DNA of 64,000 nt from Methanobrevibacter arboriphilus (GCF_019669925.1 NZ_AP019779.1:868001-932000); one strand, 5' to 3'. Shown: positions 1 through 9,881, counted from the stretch's first letter. Notes: generated by a model from the letters alone, not told the origin. Made by a program: numbers and translations.

Positions 1-293
1 AAAATTTTATTTTTTAGATTTTTATATTTTTGACTTCATAAAATATCAATAAATAAAAAGATAGACAATTAAAACAAACTAAAAAAAAAGAATAAAAATA
101 TTGAAAATAGTAAAAACAATAAAAAAATCAAGATTATTTATAGATTAATTATAATAAAAAAGATTTACAAAAGAATAAAAAATTGGGAGAAAGATGGAAA
201 AGAAAAATAACCACTCAAATAATATAATTATCTAAGCTCAAAAAATATTAATCACTTTACATACCTATATACTTCTCCCTATTGGCCTAATAA

Positions 294-2102
294 TTATTTT
301 TCATCATCATTCACAGGTAAAAATTCACCTAATTCATTATTTATCTCACCTACAGATTCTATTATCCCTAATAATTCATCTTTAGAAGTATCGACAGATG
401 TTAAATTTCCTTTTAAATCAGATAACTCACTTGAATCATTGAGAGTTTCATTGCCTACTGCTTCTAATTCAGTTACATTTTTAGTTATATTTGTTAATGT
501 TTCATTTGCAAGTCCGATTATTCCATTTATTTGCGGAATTGTGGTTGTTATGCCTGTGTTTATTACTGTTGCGTTACCTATTGCTTGATTAAAAGCAGAT
601 ATTATATCACCTAAAGTTGTTGCAGAACCTGCACTTGTATTTGCAGAATTTATAAAGTTCTGGAACTCAATTAATTTAACTATTTGAGTATCAAGTATAT
701 CTATATTCTCATTTATATTACCATATAATCCATCTGCAATAAGAGCTATACTATTTGCAATGGTTGAACCATTACCGTCTGCTGCTGTTTGATTAAGATT
801 ATATGCACTTGTATTTAGATCTCCTAATGTATTGTTTATTTCAGCTAATTTTTCTTGACCAGCTGTTACATTATTGACTAAATTGTTTACAACATCAGTT
901 ATATTATTTATTAATTCTTGTCCTGCAAGTATGGTTGCATTTACTCCAGATTGATTAGCTCTAAAGCTAGCATTCTCTATAAAATCATTATAAGCCTTAT
1001 TATACTCACCAGGCAATGTCACATTAATAACATCAACTATATAACCATTACTAATATTTTCATCAACATAACCATTACTAAAATAGTCATTCATGATAAC
1101 GTTTGTATAATTATTTAAGAATGAAGCTTTAGCTAGATTAATGAAAGTTTCATTACCTACATTAGTAGCATTCTCTTCTTCAAAAATCTTAGTTAAGTTA
1201 CCAGAAAATGATTCATTAAAAATATCAGCTAAATAAATAGGACCAGATGATAAATTATTTGTACCTAAATAATAATCAGTCCAATTTTCAACATCAAAGT
1301 CACTTAAATCATATATATCTCCATCAGCTAATAATTGATCATATAAATCATTCATAGCTACAATGAAATCAGCATTAATACTATTAAGAACTTCTTCAGC
1401 ATTAGTAAAATCAAAATTAGCATACCATTGATCATCCTCAGCATTCCATAAGACTTCTTCTGCATCATTAAATTTTCTTACATTTTGATTTAAAATATCA
1501 TTTTTTGCAGTTACTTCAGAACTTGCTTGTGTTGTAAGGAATACACTAAGGTAATAATCGTTAGTTGCTTCAATATATGCATTTTTAGCAGAAGTTACCT
1601 TATTTCTATTACTTAAAGCAGTTTTTTTAAGTTTAAGTGCAGTTTCTTTGCTTTTCAATACTTTAGTTTTCAAATCTTTAGTTTTCTTTTTCTTATACTC
1701 TTTTAAAAGTTCAAGATAAGTATTTTTCGCTTTAAGATAGTTATTTTTAGCAGTGTTGTAATTTTTTACACTATTTTTATAAGCAGAATATTTAGATACC
1801 TTAATATTAAGAGATTTTTCCTGATTAGATAATGTAGTATTAAGTTTTTTCACTGCATTTTCAAAAGCAACTTCACTATCATTTAAACTCTTGTTAGCTG
1901 AGTTAAATGAATCATTAGCATTTTTCAAATCTTCATCTGCTTTAGTCAAATTATCTTCTAAACCATTATATTCATTCACCCAATCACCAGATGTATTATA
2001 ACCTGGTTCTGCTGCATGTACATCTCCAGATACAGCTACAGCACATATCATTGTAAATAACACAACAAGGATCAATGAATAATTCTTATTTAATGTTAAC
2101 AT
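294..2102 (-). CDS. Secreted coiled-coil surface protein, copy A
   Basis: This 602-residue protein has a clear signal peptide: Lys near the N-terminus, a hydrophobic stretch at about residues 9-24, and likely cleavage after the GDVHA region. Residues 35-190 are Lys/Ala/Asn-rich and strongly predicted coiled coil, with repeated YNTAKNNY-like units. The rest is Asn/Thr-rich with many N-x-S/T sequons, suggesting heavy N-glycosylation outside the cell. No C-terminal membrane anchor is seen, so it is either released or held by another surface component. The start is supported by a GAGGTGA Shine-Dalgarno site at 2109-2115. It is paralogous to the gene at 42450-44240. I do not recognise a named family; a surface or adhesin-like role is inferred. 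Confidence 0.8.
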   Translation of the reverse strand: MLTLNKNYSLILVVLFTMICAVAVSGDVHAAEPGYNTSGDWVNEYNGLEDNLTKADEDLKNANDSFNSANKSLNDSEVAFENAVKKLNTTLSNQEKSLNIKVSKYSAYKNSVKNYNTAKNNYLKAKNTYLELLKEYKKKKTKDLKTKVLKSKETALKLKKTALSNRNKVTSAKNAYIEATNDYYLSVFLTTQASSEVTAKNDILNQNVRKFNDAEEVLWNAEDDQWYANFDFTNAEEVLNSINADFIVAMNDLYDQLLADGDIYDLSDFDVENWTDYYLGTNNLSSGPIYLADIFNESFSGNLTKIFEEENATNVGNETFINLAKASFLNNYTNVIMNDYFSNGYVDENISNGYIVDVINVTLPGEYNKAYNDFIENASFRANQSGVNATILAGQELINNITDVVNNLVNNVTAGQEKLAEINNTLGDLNTSAYNLNQTAADGNGSTIANSIALIADGLYGNINENIDILDTQIVKLIEFQNFINSANTSAGSATTLGDIISAFNQAIGNATVINTGITTTIPQINGIIGLANETLTNITKNVTELEAVGNETLNDSSELSDLKGNLTSVDTSKDELLGIIESVGEINNELGEFLPVNDDEK

Positions 2103-2806
2103 AAACTATTCACCTCTTTAATTATATACTTTATATAATTTTATCTTATCTTCTAATATAAAATTAGGATATTAATTGTTATTTAAAAGTTTATTCTTTT
2201 ATACAACATTATTAGATATTATTAAATAATATAAGGTATTTTTATAATAAATAAACATCATATACACCATATCTAATTCAATAACCTATTTTTATACTCT
2301 ACAAAAAAAATACCTAACAAAAAATTCATATGATGAAAATGAACATTCGCTATGTTCATATAATATACTATGAAATAAACTAATATATAAAACTAACCCC
2401 CAAAAAAGCCATAAAAAAGAAAAAAAGAAAAAAACATCAGCTACCCCCGACTATAATTAAAAAGTTTTAAACATAAAAACTCTATTAAAACTATTTAAAA
2501 TAAAAAATAAAGAAAAATCATGAAAAATATAGGTAAAACAAAAATAAAAAAATTAGAAAAAGGAAAATAAAAGTTAAAGATAGAAGAAAATTAAAAACTA
2601 GAAAAAAAGAAAATAAAAGCTAAAAAATAAAAAATTAAAATTATGAGGAAGGTCATGTTTATATTTAAAAAAATACAAAATCATGCCCACTCCACATATT
2701 TTAAAAATTAATTCTATATTTTAGTATCTTAATATTAAATATCTAAGTAATTAGTAGATTACAATTATATCCAACTAATTATGGAAAAACAGTTAATATT
2801 AATGAC
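2103..2806. other. Intergenic region (704 bp)
   Basis: It carries the upstream part of duplicated block A (to about 2518), including the inverted repeat at 2339-2359 and TATA-like stretches near 2127-2142 and 2237-2255 on the minus strand. From 2519 to 2806 it is A-rich and unique, with no credible ORF. This is where the two block copies lose similarity. Confidence 0.6.
2339..2359. promoter_or_regulatory. Inverted repeat upstream of the coiled-coil gene
   Basis: Arms ATGAACAT (2339-2346) and ATGTTCAT (2352-2359) are perfectly complementary around a 5-base spacer. The same element is kept at 44476-44496 in the duplicated block. It lies about 240 bases upstream of the coding start, so it could be a regulator site or a hairpin in a long leader. 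No function can be assigned from sequence alone. Confidence 0.4.
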
Positions 2807-3601
2807 TTATTGTTTAACTACAGTTGCACCATTCTTATTACTAGTTGCATAGTAGACTTTTTTGTATCCATTTCCTTTATAATCATAATCCACCCATTTA
2901 CCATTGGAATAATATTGAACAGACCTATGATTAGAGGATAAGCTTGTAGGATATTGGATTATTCTAACATCATTTCCTTGAGATTTTAATTTTTGATATA
3001 GCATTTCACTATTATCCCAACAATCACCTACTCCTTTTCCATATCCTCCATAAAGTGAAGAACCTGAAGATCTTGAGTTTCCATAGGAATTAGCATTAGA
3101 ATAAGATTTACTTGAATATTCACCATTATTAGAACTAGATTCTTGATTTGTTTTTTTAGAATTACCAATTACTCCTTGAGAATCATTTTCTAACAAAGTA
3201 TTCAATTGATCTATAACAGAACTTGTTAAACTTCCAACATATCCATCAGGATTTAATCCTGCATCAATTTGTAAAAGTTTGACTGCTTGTTCAGTATAAG
3301 GACCAAATTCACCATCGATCTCTCCAGAATAATACCCATATTTATAAAGAGTTTTTTGGAGTGAAGCAACTTTAGTACCATTATCTCCAAGACTTAAGTT
3401 GTACAAAGTACTATCTGTATTATTTATACTAACTGAATTTTTCACATTGTTACTATCTTTTGATGAACTATCACTTACTGATTTTCCATCATTTATATTT
3501 GACATTTCCGAAGTAGCTGAAACAGTTACCATTGAAAATGCTACACATATTATAAACAATGTGCAATGTAATCTATTTAATTTAATATTTTCCGCCTCCA
3601 T
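2807..3601 (-). CDS. Secreted peptidoglycan-binding-fold protein with transglutaminase-like tail
   Basis: This 264-residue protein has a signal peptide, a PG_binding_1-type repeat at about residues 70-135 (LGDNG, LQKTLYKYGYY, DGEFGPYTEQAV), a Ser/Asn-rich linker, and a short C-terminal module. That tail holds Cys194 in GDCWDNSE, His225 in SNHRS and Asp238/Asp240, an order like the Cys-His-Asp triad of transglutaminase-like cysteine peptidases. Pseudomurein endoisopeptidases use this fold, so cutting or linking wall peptides is a reasonable inference. The tail is shorter than a full domain and catalysis is not certain. The first codon (3601) is doubtful: GGAGG lies just inside the frame, and an ATT codon at 3586 gives a much better signal peptide. 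It is paralogous to 19782-20711. Confidence 0.75.
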   Translation of the reverse strand: MEAENIKLNRLHCTLFIICVAFSMVTVSATSEMSNINDGKSVSDSSSKDSNNVKNSVSINNTDSTLYNLSLGDNGTKVASLQKTLYKYGYYSGEIDGEFGPYTEQAVKLLQIDAGLNPDGYVGSLTSSVIDQLNTLLENDSQGVIGNSKKTNQESSSNNGEYSSKSYSNANSYGNSRSSGSSLYGGYGKGVGDCWDNSEMLYQKLKSQGNDVRIIQYPTSLSSNHRSVQYYSNGKWVDYDYKGNGYKKVYYATSNKNGATVVKQ

Positions 3602-3602
3602 A

Positions 3603-3675
3603 TCTAGAAATTTTCTTAAAAAACTAATTTCTAGACAAAAATAATATTTGATAATATATTATATAAATATTTGGG
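3603..3675 (-). promoter_or_regulatory. Promoter with 5' stem-loop shared by the wall-protein pair
   Basis: On the minus strand a BRE/TATA-like box (3675-3661, CCCAAATATTTATAT) lies 25 bases before a perfect inverted repeat, TCTAGAAATT (3635-3626) and AATTTCTAGA (3612-3603). The expected transcription start falls at about 3636, so the mRNA would begin with this stem-loop directly before the coding region. The same box, spacing and arms occur at 20714-20787. Confidence 0.6.
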
Positions 3676-4352
3676 TTTATTTTTAAAAAATAAACTTATT
3701 AAATGCTTATTAAATCAAAAAAAGAGCATTTAATAGGTTTAAATATAATAATTATTTAATCTTAAAGAATTATAAGTATTTAGTAGAAAAATCTGTAAAT
3801 TATATCTTATTTGACAAAGCAAAGAAAAACAAGAGCTATTGAGGATAATACTAAAAAGAGAATAATATTTTTAGTAAGTTTATAAAATAATAAATTTGGA
3901 AAAAAGAAAAAATATCCTCTAAATAATAAAATAAACAATAAAATAAGATTAAACTATAAATTAAGAACCATTGAAACTTATTAATAAATATACTGATTTA
4001 TTAAATAAAAAATAGATAAATGACATATATTTTTTATTTAAAAATAAAAAATACTATTTATAAAAATATTAAAGAAGTAGAAAAGTAAGAATTATTAAAA
4101 ATAAAAATATAAAAAATGTTAATAAAAAACAAAATTATTAAATAGTTTATAAGTTATTTAATAATTTATAAAAATAGTTAATAACTTATAATGGTATTTA
4201 ATAGATATAAAAGTATTTAATAGCTTATAAATATATTTAATAGATATAAATAGTTAATAGCTGAAAATAGTTAATAAATAAAATATATTTAAAGTAAAAA
4301 TATCTAATAAATTAAAAAAAGCATTGAATATCTTCCTTTTAAAGATATTAGT
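3676..4352. other. Intergenic region (about 680 bp)
   Basis: Very A/T-rich with no credible ORF. At 4140-4275 there are loose direct repeats built from TTTAATAG, TTATAA and AGTTAATA units. This may be the untranscribed spacer beyond the nadA terminator and the wall-protein promoter. Nothing else is recognised. Confidence 0.5.
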
Positions 4353-5270
4353 TTATTTAGAAACATCAATCATTCTTTGAACTGCTTTAAGAGATTTTTT
4401 AGCAATATCTTCTGGAACAGAGATTGGATATTCTTCATTTACTAATGAATTTTTAACCTTTTCAAGAGAATGTAATTTCATAGTTTTACAAATAGCCTCA
4501 TCTAAAAGAGGATAGGATTTTTTCTCTGGAATCTCCCTTTTTAATCTTGTAATTAAATCAACTTCTGTTCCAATTATAAATTCATTATCAGAAGATTCTT
4601 TAACATAACTAATCATACCACCAGTGCTCAAAACAGCATCTGCAAAATCTTGAACTTCAATATCACACTCTGGATGAACAATTATCTGAGCATTAGGATA
4701 TTTTTCCTTTGCAAATGCTATGTCTCCTTTATGGAACATTTTATGGACATAACAATGGCCTCCTTCAGGAATCAATATAATTTCCTTATCAGTCTGTCTA
4801 GCTACAAATTTTCCTAAGTTATTATCTGGACCAAATAATATTTTATCTTCTTTTAAACTTTCTACAACTTTTAAAGCATTAGCAGATGTACATAATATAT
4901 CAGCTTCAGCTTTTGCTTCAGCTAAAGAATTCACATAAAGAACAACAGCAGCATCAGGATGTTTTTCTTTTGCTTCTTTTACTTCATAAGAACTTAACAT
5001 ATGTGCCATTGGACATTCTGCATCTTTATCAGGGATAAGAATTTTCTTATCAGGATTTAAAATAAAAGCTGTTTCAGCCATGAAATCTACACCGCAGAAT
5101 ACAACTAAATCTTTATCATCAATTTCAGAAGCTTTAATACATAATTCCAATGAATCTCCAAGAAAATCAGCTACCTCTTGAATTTCTTTTGGTTGATAAT
5201 TGTGAGCAAGGATTATTGCATTTTTTTCATCTTTCAAATCGATGATTTCTTTTTGTAAATCTGTTAACAT
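4353..5270 (-). CDS. nadA: Quinolinate synthase
   Basis: NadA condenses iminoaspartate with dihydroxyacetone phosphate to quinolinate in NAD synthesis and uses a [4Fe-4S] cluster. The 305-residue length fits the archaeal/Thermotoga-type enzyme. The start region AIILAHNYQP is typical of the family. Likely cluster ligands are Cys86 (AECPMA), Cys173 (GGHCYVH) and Cys261 (EAICKTMK), spaced 87 and 88 residues, as in characterised short NadA proteins. An AGGTAAT Shine-Dalgarno site precedes the ATG. The next enzyme, nadC, is 2.5 kb away on the opposite strand, so the pathway is clustered but not one operon. Confidence 0.95.
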   Translation of the reverse strand: MLTDLQKEIIDLKDEKNAIILAHNYQPKEIQEVADFLGDSLELCIKASEIDDKDLVVFCGVDFMAETAFILNPDKKILIPDKDAECPMAHMLSSYEVKEAKEKHPDAAVVLYVNSLAEAKAEADILCTSANALKVVESLKEDKILFGPDNNLGKFVARQTDKEIILIPEGGHCYVHKMFHKGDIAFAKEKYPNAQIIVHPECDIEVQDFADAVLSTGGMISYVKESSDNEFIIGTEVDLITRLKREIPEKKSYPLLDEAICKTMKLHSLEKVKNSLVNEEYPISVPEDIAKKSLKAVQRMIDVSK

Positions 5271-5792
5271 GAAAATTACCTATAAAATTTAGATATATAT
5301 TAAATATATTATATTAAGTATATTATATTAAATATATTAATATATTTTAATAAGCTAAATATAATTTTAATAAGTTAAATATATTAATAAAATATAAAAA
5401 GCTTTTTAATAGCTTATAAGTAGCTAATAAATAGCTAATTAAATTAATATTACAATAATATCAATAATATAGTTATAAAATTAATATTGATAATATAGTT
5501 ATAAAAATAATATTGATAATAAGTATGAATAATAATCGTAAAAATATCAAATGTAATAATATTGATAATATTATATATTATAAATATTATTATAAATATA
5601 ACAAGTTTAAATTATAAGAATATTGATAATATATAATAAGTTCATATCTAATAAATTTATTTTTATAATATTTATGTTTTAAAATTATTAATTTTATATA
5701 TTAGATTATTCTTCAAATTATTCAATCAATTAATAAATAAAGTATAAATATTGAAAAAATAACTATTGAAGAATAAAGTTTATTAAATAAAA
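5271..5792. other. Intergenic region (522 bp)
   Basis: AT-rich sequence between nadA and the mscS-like gene, both on the minus strand. Imperfect repeats such as ATATTGATAAT, AATATTAAT and TAATAATAT recur through it. No ORF, no hairpin with a GC-rich stem and no recognised regulatory site were seen. Confidence 0.5.
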
Positions 5793-6557
5793 TCAGTCCA
5801 TTTCTCCTATTAATTTTCTAACCTCATTAGCAAGATCCAAACGATAACAATCTATTCGAGAATAATTCTCTCCCCAAGCACTAATTTTTACTTTTATTCC
5901 ATCTTCATTCATTTCTAGTACATCAACTTTTGCAGAAGAATCAATCAAAACCCAATTTAAATTAGATATTCTTTGAATCAATGCTTTTTCAAAATTAGTT
6001 ATATCAATGTTAAATGGTATTATAACTTCTAAATCAATCCTATATTTATCAAAAAAAGTATAATTAATATAAGGGTTCTTAGCAAGAACAGTATTTGGTA
6101 TTGTAACAATCAAATTATCAGGAGTTACAATAGTAGTAGTTCTAAAACCCAATTTTGTAACTTTACCTTTAATATTATTAACTTCAATAACTTCTCCAAC
6201 TTTCACTGTTTTATCTGCAAGAATAAATATTCCAGAAACAAAACTAGAAATAACGTCTCTAGCAGCAAAACCAAGAGTAATTCCAACAACTCCTACACTT
6301 ACAATTAAAGCATTGATGTCTATTCCAACAACCTCTAAAATCATTAAAAAAGCAATGATGTAAATTAAATATTTTACAAGGTCCCTTAATAAATAATTAA
6401 AAGTTAATTCAATTTCAAATTTTTTAGTGACTCTATTTATCAAAAAAGATGAAATTTTAACCGCAAGTACCGTAGCAACTAAAATTATTACGATATATAT
6501 AAAAAGTCCTATAAAAGGATATTGTGGAAAAATATTTAGATTCATTTTATCTCTCAT
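5793..6557 (-). CDS. MscS-family mechanosensitive channel
   Basis: This 254-residue membrane protein has about three N-terminal hydrophobic helices. The third is the pore-lining type, rich in Gly/Ala (ALIVSVGVVGITLGFAARD), followed by the MscS beta domain with KVGEVIEVN and TTTIVTPDNLIVTIPN. Such channels open under membrane tension and release solutes after osmotic downshock. The start codon overlaps the stop of the RNase Z gene by one base (TAATG), so the two are translationally coupled in one operon. A second ATG at 6545 is an alternative start. The osmoprotectant importer at 25.6-28.1 kb is a functional counterpart. Confidence 0.9.
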   Translation of the reverse strand: MRDKMNLNIFPQYPFIGLFIYIVIILVATVLAVKISSFLINRVTKKFEIELTFNYLLRDLVKYLIYIIAFLMILEVVGIDINALIVSVGVVGITLGFAARDVISSFVSGIFILADKTVKVGEVIEVNNIKGKVTKLGFRTTTIVTPDNLIVTIPNTVLAKNPYINYTFFDKYRIDLEVIIPFNIDITNFEKALIQRISNLNWVLIDSSAKVDVLEMNEDGIKVKISAWGENYSRIDCYRLDLANEVRKLIGEMD

Positions 6558-7471
6558 TAAATCTCTAAAGTCCTAAAATCATAAGCAACCTTAGTATTCT
6601 CAAATATATTTAAAGCTTCTTCTTTCAAATCATCAATATTAGTATATCTTGTACTAATATGAGTTAATATTAAAAGATCAACATTAGCTTCTTTAGCTAT
6701 TCCTGCTGATTGAGAAGCAGTCGAATGAAAATTATTTAAAGCTTTATCAAAATCCAAATTCTTATAAGTAGCTTCATGGATCAAAACAGTAGCATTTTTA
6801 GCTAGCTTTATCATTTCTTCACAAGGTATTGTATCACCAGAATATACTATCTTTGAGCCAGATCTTGGAGGCCCTAATACTTCCTCTGATTTAATTATTT
6901 TTCCATCAATTTCAATAGAATGACCATTATGAAGTTTTCCAAAATCAGGACCTGGTTTTACTCCTAATTCAATTGCTTTTTCTCTTAAAAATCTAGGTTT
7001 TTTCTTTTCATATATAGAATAAGAAAGATTAACAACATTATGATGAGTTTTTATACATTCTACAATATAATCATCATTTTCAAAAATTATGCTGATTTCA
7101 TCTCCAGAATTATTAATCTCATGCATAATAACTGGAAAATCAATTGTAAAATGACCCATATTAAATATAGATTCTTTTACCTTTTCAAGACCTACTGGCC
7201 CATAAATATGAAGAGGGTTTTGTGAATCCCTACCTCTAAAGCCCATTGATTGAATAAGACCTGGAAGACCTAAAATATGATCCCCATGCAAGTGAGTAAT
7301 AAATATTTTATCAATTTTCATAGGACTTATTTTAACATTAGCTAGTTGCCGTTGAGTTCCTTCACCACAATCAAAAAGCATTATTTCACCAAAAGCCTTC
7401 AAAGCTATTGAAGGATGATTCCTATACTTTGATGGGACTGCAGATGAGGTTCCTAAAAATGTAACTTCCAT
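6557..7471 (-). CDS. rnz: Ribonuclease Z (tRNA 3' endonuclease)
   Basis: RNase Z removes the 3' trailer of tRNA precursors. The 304-residue protein has the metallo-beta-lactamase fold with the zinc motif THLHGDH near residue 60, an early [11 protein letters not shown] motif, the flexible-arm region with PGP ([11 protein letters not shown]), and later ligands YSGDT and ILTHIS. All are expected for the tRNase Z short form. The ATG is preceded by AAGTGAT. It is the first gene of a two-gene unit with the mechanosensitive channel, and a functional link between the two is not obvious. Confidence 0.95.
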   Translation of the reverse strand: MEVTFLGTSSAVPSKYRNHPSIALKAFGEIMLFDCGEGTQRQLANVKISPMKIDKIFITHLHGDHILGLPGLIQSMGFRGRDSQNPLHIYGPVGLEKVKESIFNMGHFTIDFPVIMHEINNSGDEISIIFENDDYIVECIKTHHNVVNLSYSIYEKKKPRFLREKAIELGVKPGPDFGKLHNGHSIEIDGKIIKSEEVLGPPRSGSKIVYSGDTIPCEEMIKLAKNATVLIHEATYKNLDFDKALNNFHSTASQSAGIAKEANVDLLILTHISTRYTNIDDLKEEALNIFENTKVAYDFRTLEI

Positions 7472-7830
7472 TAAATCACTTAAATAAATATAATTAACTA
7501 AAAAAGTATGATTACTATAATTATAACTAAATATGATTATTAAAATATTATTAAGAATATTGTTAATAGATAATTGAGAATATTATTACTAAATATATGA
7601 TTTACTAAATATATAATAATAAAATATAATTATTAAAATTAACTAAGATTATTTATTTTATTAAAATTTGTTTAATAAAATATATATAATTTAGGGTCTA
7701 AATATATAAATAATATTCATAGATGTTAGAAAGTCTAAAAATTAATTAAATATACTATAAATAAAAAATAGTAATAATAAAATAATTAAAAAAAGAATTG
7801 AAAGAAAATTATAGCTATCTGGTGAGATTA
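7472..7830. other. Divergent promoter region, rnz / nadC
   Basis: This 359-base spacer separates minus-strand rnz from plus-strand nadC, so it must hold promoters for both. TATA-like sequences are abundant in this AT-rich stretch and no single one stands out. The first 11 codons of the long nadC frame (from a TTG at 7798) fall here and are unlikely to be translated. Confidence 0.5.
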
Positions 7831-8682
7831 ATGAAAAATACTATTGAAAAATGGATAGAAGAGGATATTGGGTTTGGAGATATTACTACAGAAGCATTGA
7901 TTCCTAATGAAACACTAGGTAATGCAAAATTAATAGCTAAGGAAGAAGGAATTGTTGCTGGAACACAAATAGCTAAAAAAATATTTGAAAGTAGAGGTTT
8001 AATGGTTGCAATTCTTAAAGATGATGGTAAAAAAATCTCTAAAGGAGAAACAATAATAGAAATAATGGGAAAAGCTAAAGATATCTTAGTTCTTGAAAGA
8101 GTATCATTAAATATACTTATGAGAATGAGTGGTATAGCTACTAATACAAATAAGATTGTAGAAAAGATTAAAAGTGTTGCTCCTAATGTGAAAATTGCAG
8201 GTACTCGAAAAACTGCTCCAGGTCTAGCCAAATTTGATAACTTAGCAATTACAGTAGGAGGAGGAGATAGTCATAGATTCTGTCTTGATGATATGGTTTT
8301 AATAAAAGATAACCATATTGCAGTGGTAGGCTCTGTGTCTGAAGCCATTGAAAAAGTAAAAAAAAGTGTTAGCTTTACAAAAAAGATAGAAATAGAAGTT
8401 GAAAATAGTAAAGATGCAGCTATCGCTTCTAAAAATGGAGCAAACATTATAATGCTAGATAATATGAGTTTAGAATCTGTTAAAGAAACTTTAGAGATTT
8501 TAAATGATTTTAAACTTAGAAAAAATGTTTTGATAGAAGTTTCAGGCGGGATAAATTCTGAAAATATAGTTGATTTTGCAAAATCAGGTGTAGATATAAT
8601 TTCAATAGGAGCTTTAACTCATTCAGCTAAGAGTTTAGATATTGGCTTAGATATTAGTTTAGAAATTTCATCAGATTACTAA
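7831..8682 (+). CDS. nadC: Nicotinate-nucleotide pyrophosphorylase (carboxylating)
   Basis: NadC converts quinolinate and PRPP to nicotinate mononucleotide, the step after NadA. Family motifs include [13 protein letters not shown] at the start, [16 protein letters not shown], the PRPP-site segment [25 protein letters not shown] and the C-terminal [16 protein letters not shown] place the start at ATG 7831, which has GGTGA at 7821-7825. The longer frame begins with TTG at 7798 without a good ribosome site. The product is about 283 residues, normal for the family. It is likely cotranscribed with the VOC protein gene 13 bases downstream. Confidence 0.95.
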   Translation: MKNTIEKWIEEDIGFGDITTEALIPNETLGNAKLIAKEEGIVAGTQIAKKIFESRGLMVAILKDDGKKISKGETIIEIMGKAKDILVLERVSLNILMRMSGIATNTNKIVEKIKSVAPNVKIAGTRKTAPGLAKFDNLAITVGGGDSHRFCLDDMVLIKDNHIAVVGSVSEAIEKVKKSVSFTKKIEIEVENSKDAAIASKNGANIIMLDNMSLESVKETLEILNDFKLRKNVLIEVSGGINSENIVDFAKSGVDIISIGALTHSAKSLDIGLDISLEISSDY

Positions 8683-8695
8683 AAAAGGTGGTATA

Positions 8696-9046
8696 ATGAA
8701 AATTAAATACAGTACAATGATAGTTAAAGATATGGATGAATCAATTAAATTTTATACAGAAAAAATGGGCTTTGAAATAGACAGCCAATATAATCTCCCT
8801 CAAGCAACAATAACATTATTGAAAGGAGAAGGAGAAGTATTTTTAGAACTCATTAAAAACCAAGAAAATGAGGTTGGGCTTTTTTCTATAGGAATAGAAG
8901 TAGAAGATATAAATAAAGAAGTTAAGGAACTTAAATCTAAAGGTATTGAATTTGTAATGGAACCTAGAAAAATCTCAGTTGGATCAATGGCTTTATTTAA
9001 AGACCCAAATGGAGCTAATATAGTTTTAATTCAGCACGATCAATAG
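8696..9046 (+). CDS. VOC (glyoxalase/bleomycin-resistance fold) protein
   Basis: This 116-residue protein shows one complete vicinal-oxygen-chelate domain with two beta-alpha-beta-beta-beta modules. The first has [16 protein letters not shown]; the second has [14 protein letters not shown] and ends with [14 protein letters not shown]. The family covers glyoxalase I, dioxygenases, epimerases and antibiotic-binding proteins, so the substrate cannot be named. Metal ligands typical of glyoxalase I are only partly evident. An AAAGGTGG site precedes the ATG. It lies 13 bases after nadC in the same direction, suggesting cotranscription. Confidence 0.85.
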   Translation: MKIKYSTMIVKDMDESIKFYTEKMGFEIDSQYNLPQATITLLKGEGEVFLELIKNQENEVGLFSIGIEVEDINKEVKELKSKGIEFVMEPRKISVGSMALFKDPNGANIVLIQHDQ

Positions 9047-9059
9047 CTAATTCCATTAT

Positions 9060-9260
9060 AAATTTATTTCATATTTAAATATAAAATAAAGTTAAATTAA
9101 ACTAAAAATAAAACAAAACTAAATTAAAATTAAAATTAAACTAGAATTAAACTAAAATTAAACTAAAATTAAATTAAAATTAAATTAAGACTAAATTAAG
9201 ACTAAATTAAAGTAAAACAAGATTAAATAGAATAATAATATACTAAATAAGACAAAACTG
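9060..9260. repeat. AT-rich tandem repeat
   Basis: Between about 9090 and 9220 the sequence is a run of 10-12 base units close to AAACTAAAATTA and GACTAAATTAA. It lies between convergent genes, so it is likely neutral low-complexity sequence, although such tracts can change length by slippage. Confidence 0.6.
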
Positions 9261-9279
9261 TTTTTCATAAGTTTTCTTT

Positions 9280-9576
9280 TTACATGTCTTCTAAAAAACT
9301 AGAAATAAAAAATTTCATTTCTATTTCTTCTCTAGCAATAAAATCATCTATTTTTAATTTTGCTTCTTCACTATGAAATGGTGACATCGCTTCATCATAA
9401 AATATTTTTATAAATAATACATCATTGTCAATTTTAATATCGCCCTCTAAATTTTCTTTTAAAAAATCTAATGAGCTTGAATCAAGCCCTGAAACTTTAT
9501 AAGTTACAAAGGCCATTTCCTTATCATCAGAATCAATTTTTTCAGCTAAACCATAATTTTCTACTTTTACTTCCAT
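9280..9576 (-). CDS. Small conserved-looking protein, unknown function
   Basis: This protein of about 98 residues is acidic, with no signal peptide, membrane segment or cysteine motif. I chose ATG 9576 because GGTGAT lies four bases before it; the first ATG of the frame (9588) overlaps that site. The sequence has regular alternating beta/alpha character (EVKVENYGLAEK, FVTYKVSG, FIKIFYDEAM), so it is probably a small folded cytoplasmic protein. Base composition and codon use resemble neighbouring genes. I do not recognise the family. It is not in an operon with a gene of clear function. Confidence 0.65.
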   Translation of the reverse strand: MEVKVENYGLAEKIDSDDKEMAFVTYKVSGLDSSSLDFLKENLEGDIKIDNDVLFIKIFYDEAMSPFHSEEAKLKIDDFIAREEIEMKFFISSFLEDM

Positions 9577-9881
9577 TAAATCACCCATAATTTTTTACCC
9601 ATAATTTTTTAAACAATTTTAAAACATATGCTACTTTTAAAACATAAAATACTAAAAATATATTAAGAATAATAAAAATTAAATAATATAATTAAAATTA
9701 AAATATAATTAAAATTAAATATTATTATAATTAAATCTAAAATAATTATAGTTAAGAATATACTTAAAATTAAAGAACATTTAAAAATAATAATAAATCT
9801 ATATAAACTTAATTTATTAGATATAAACTCATTTTATATAAACTTAATCTAATATAAACTTAATTTATAAACTTATTATAA
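9577..9881. other. Intergenic region (about 305 bp)
   Basis: AT-rich spacer between two minus-strand genes. It consists largely of AAATTAAA, ATTATAAT and TATAAACTTAAT-type units and has no ORF. The promoter of the 98-residue gene should lie at its left end (about 9600-9650). Confidence 0.4.

Larger units (their letters stand above)
161..2518. repeat. 2.3-kb duplicated block, copy A
   Basis: This block matches 42309-44653 in the same orientation. By eye the match begins at about 161, covers the 130 bases downstream of the gene, the whole secreted coiled-coil gene, and about 400 bases of its upstream region, and fades near 2518. Flanks and the first 190 codons are almost identical. The middle and end of the gene are clearly diverged. 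It is a segmental duplication with a mosaic pattern of divergence. The boundaries are estimates from visual comparison. No transposase or clear target-site duplication is visible at either end. Confidence 0.85.

Noticed and set aside
3399-3644. 81-codon plus-strand frame opposite the wall-protein signal peptide
   Set aside because: It is a shadow of the minus-strand gene and covers its promoter hairpin.
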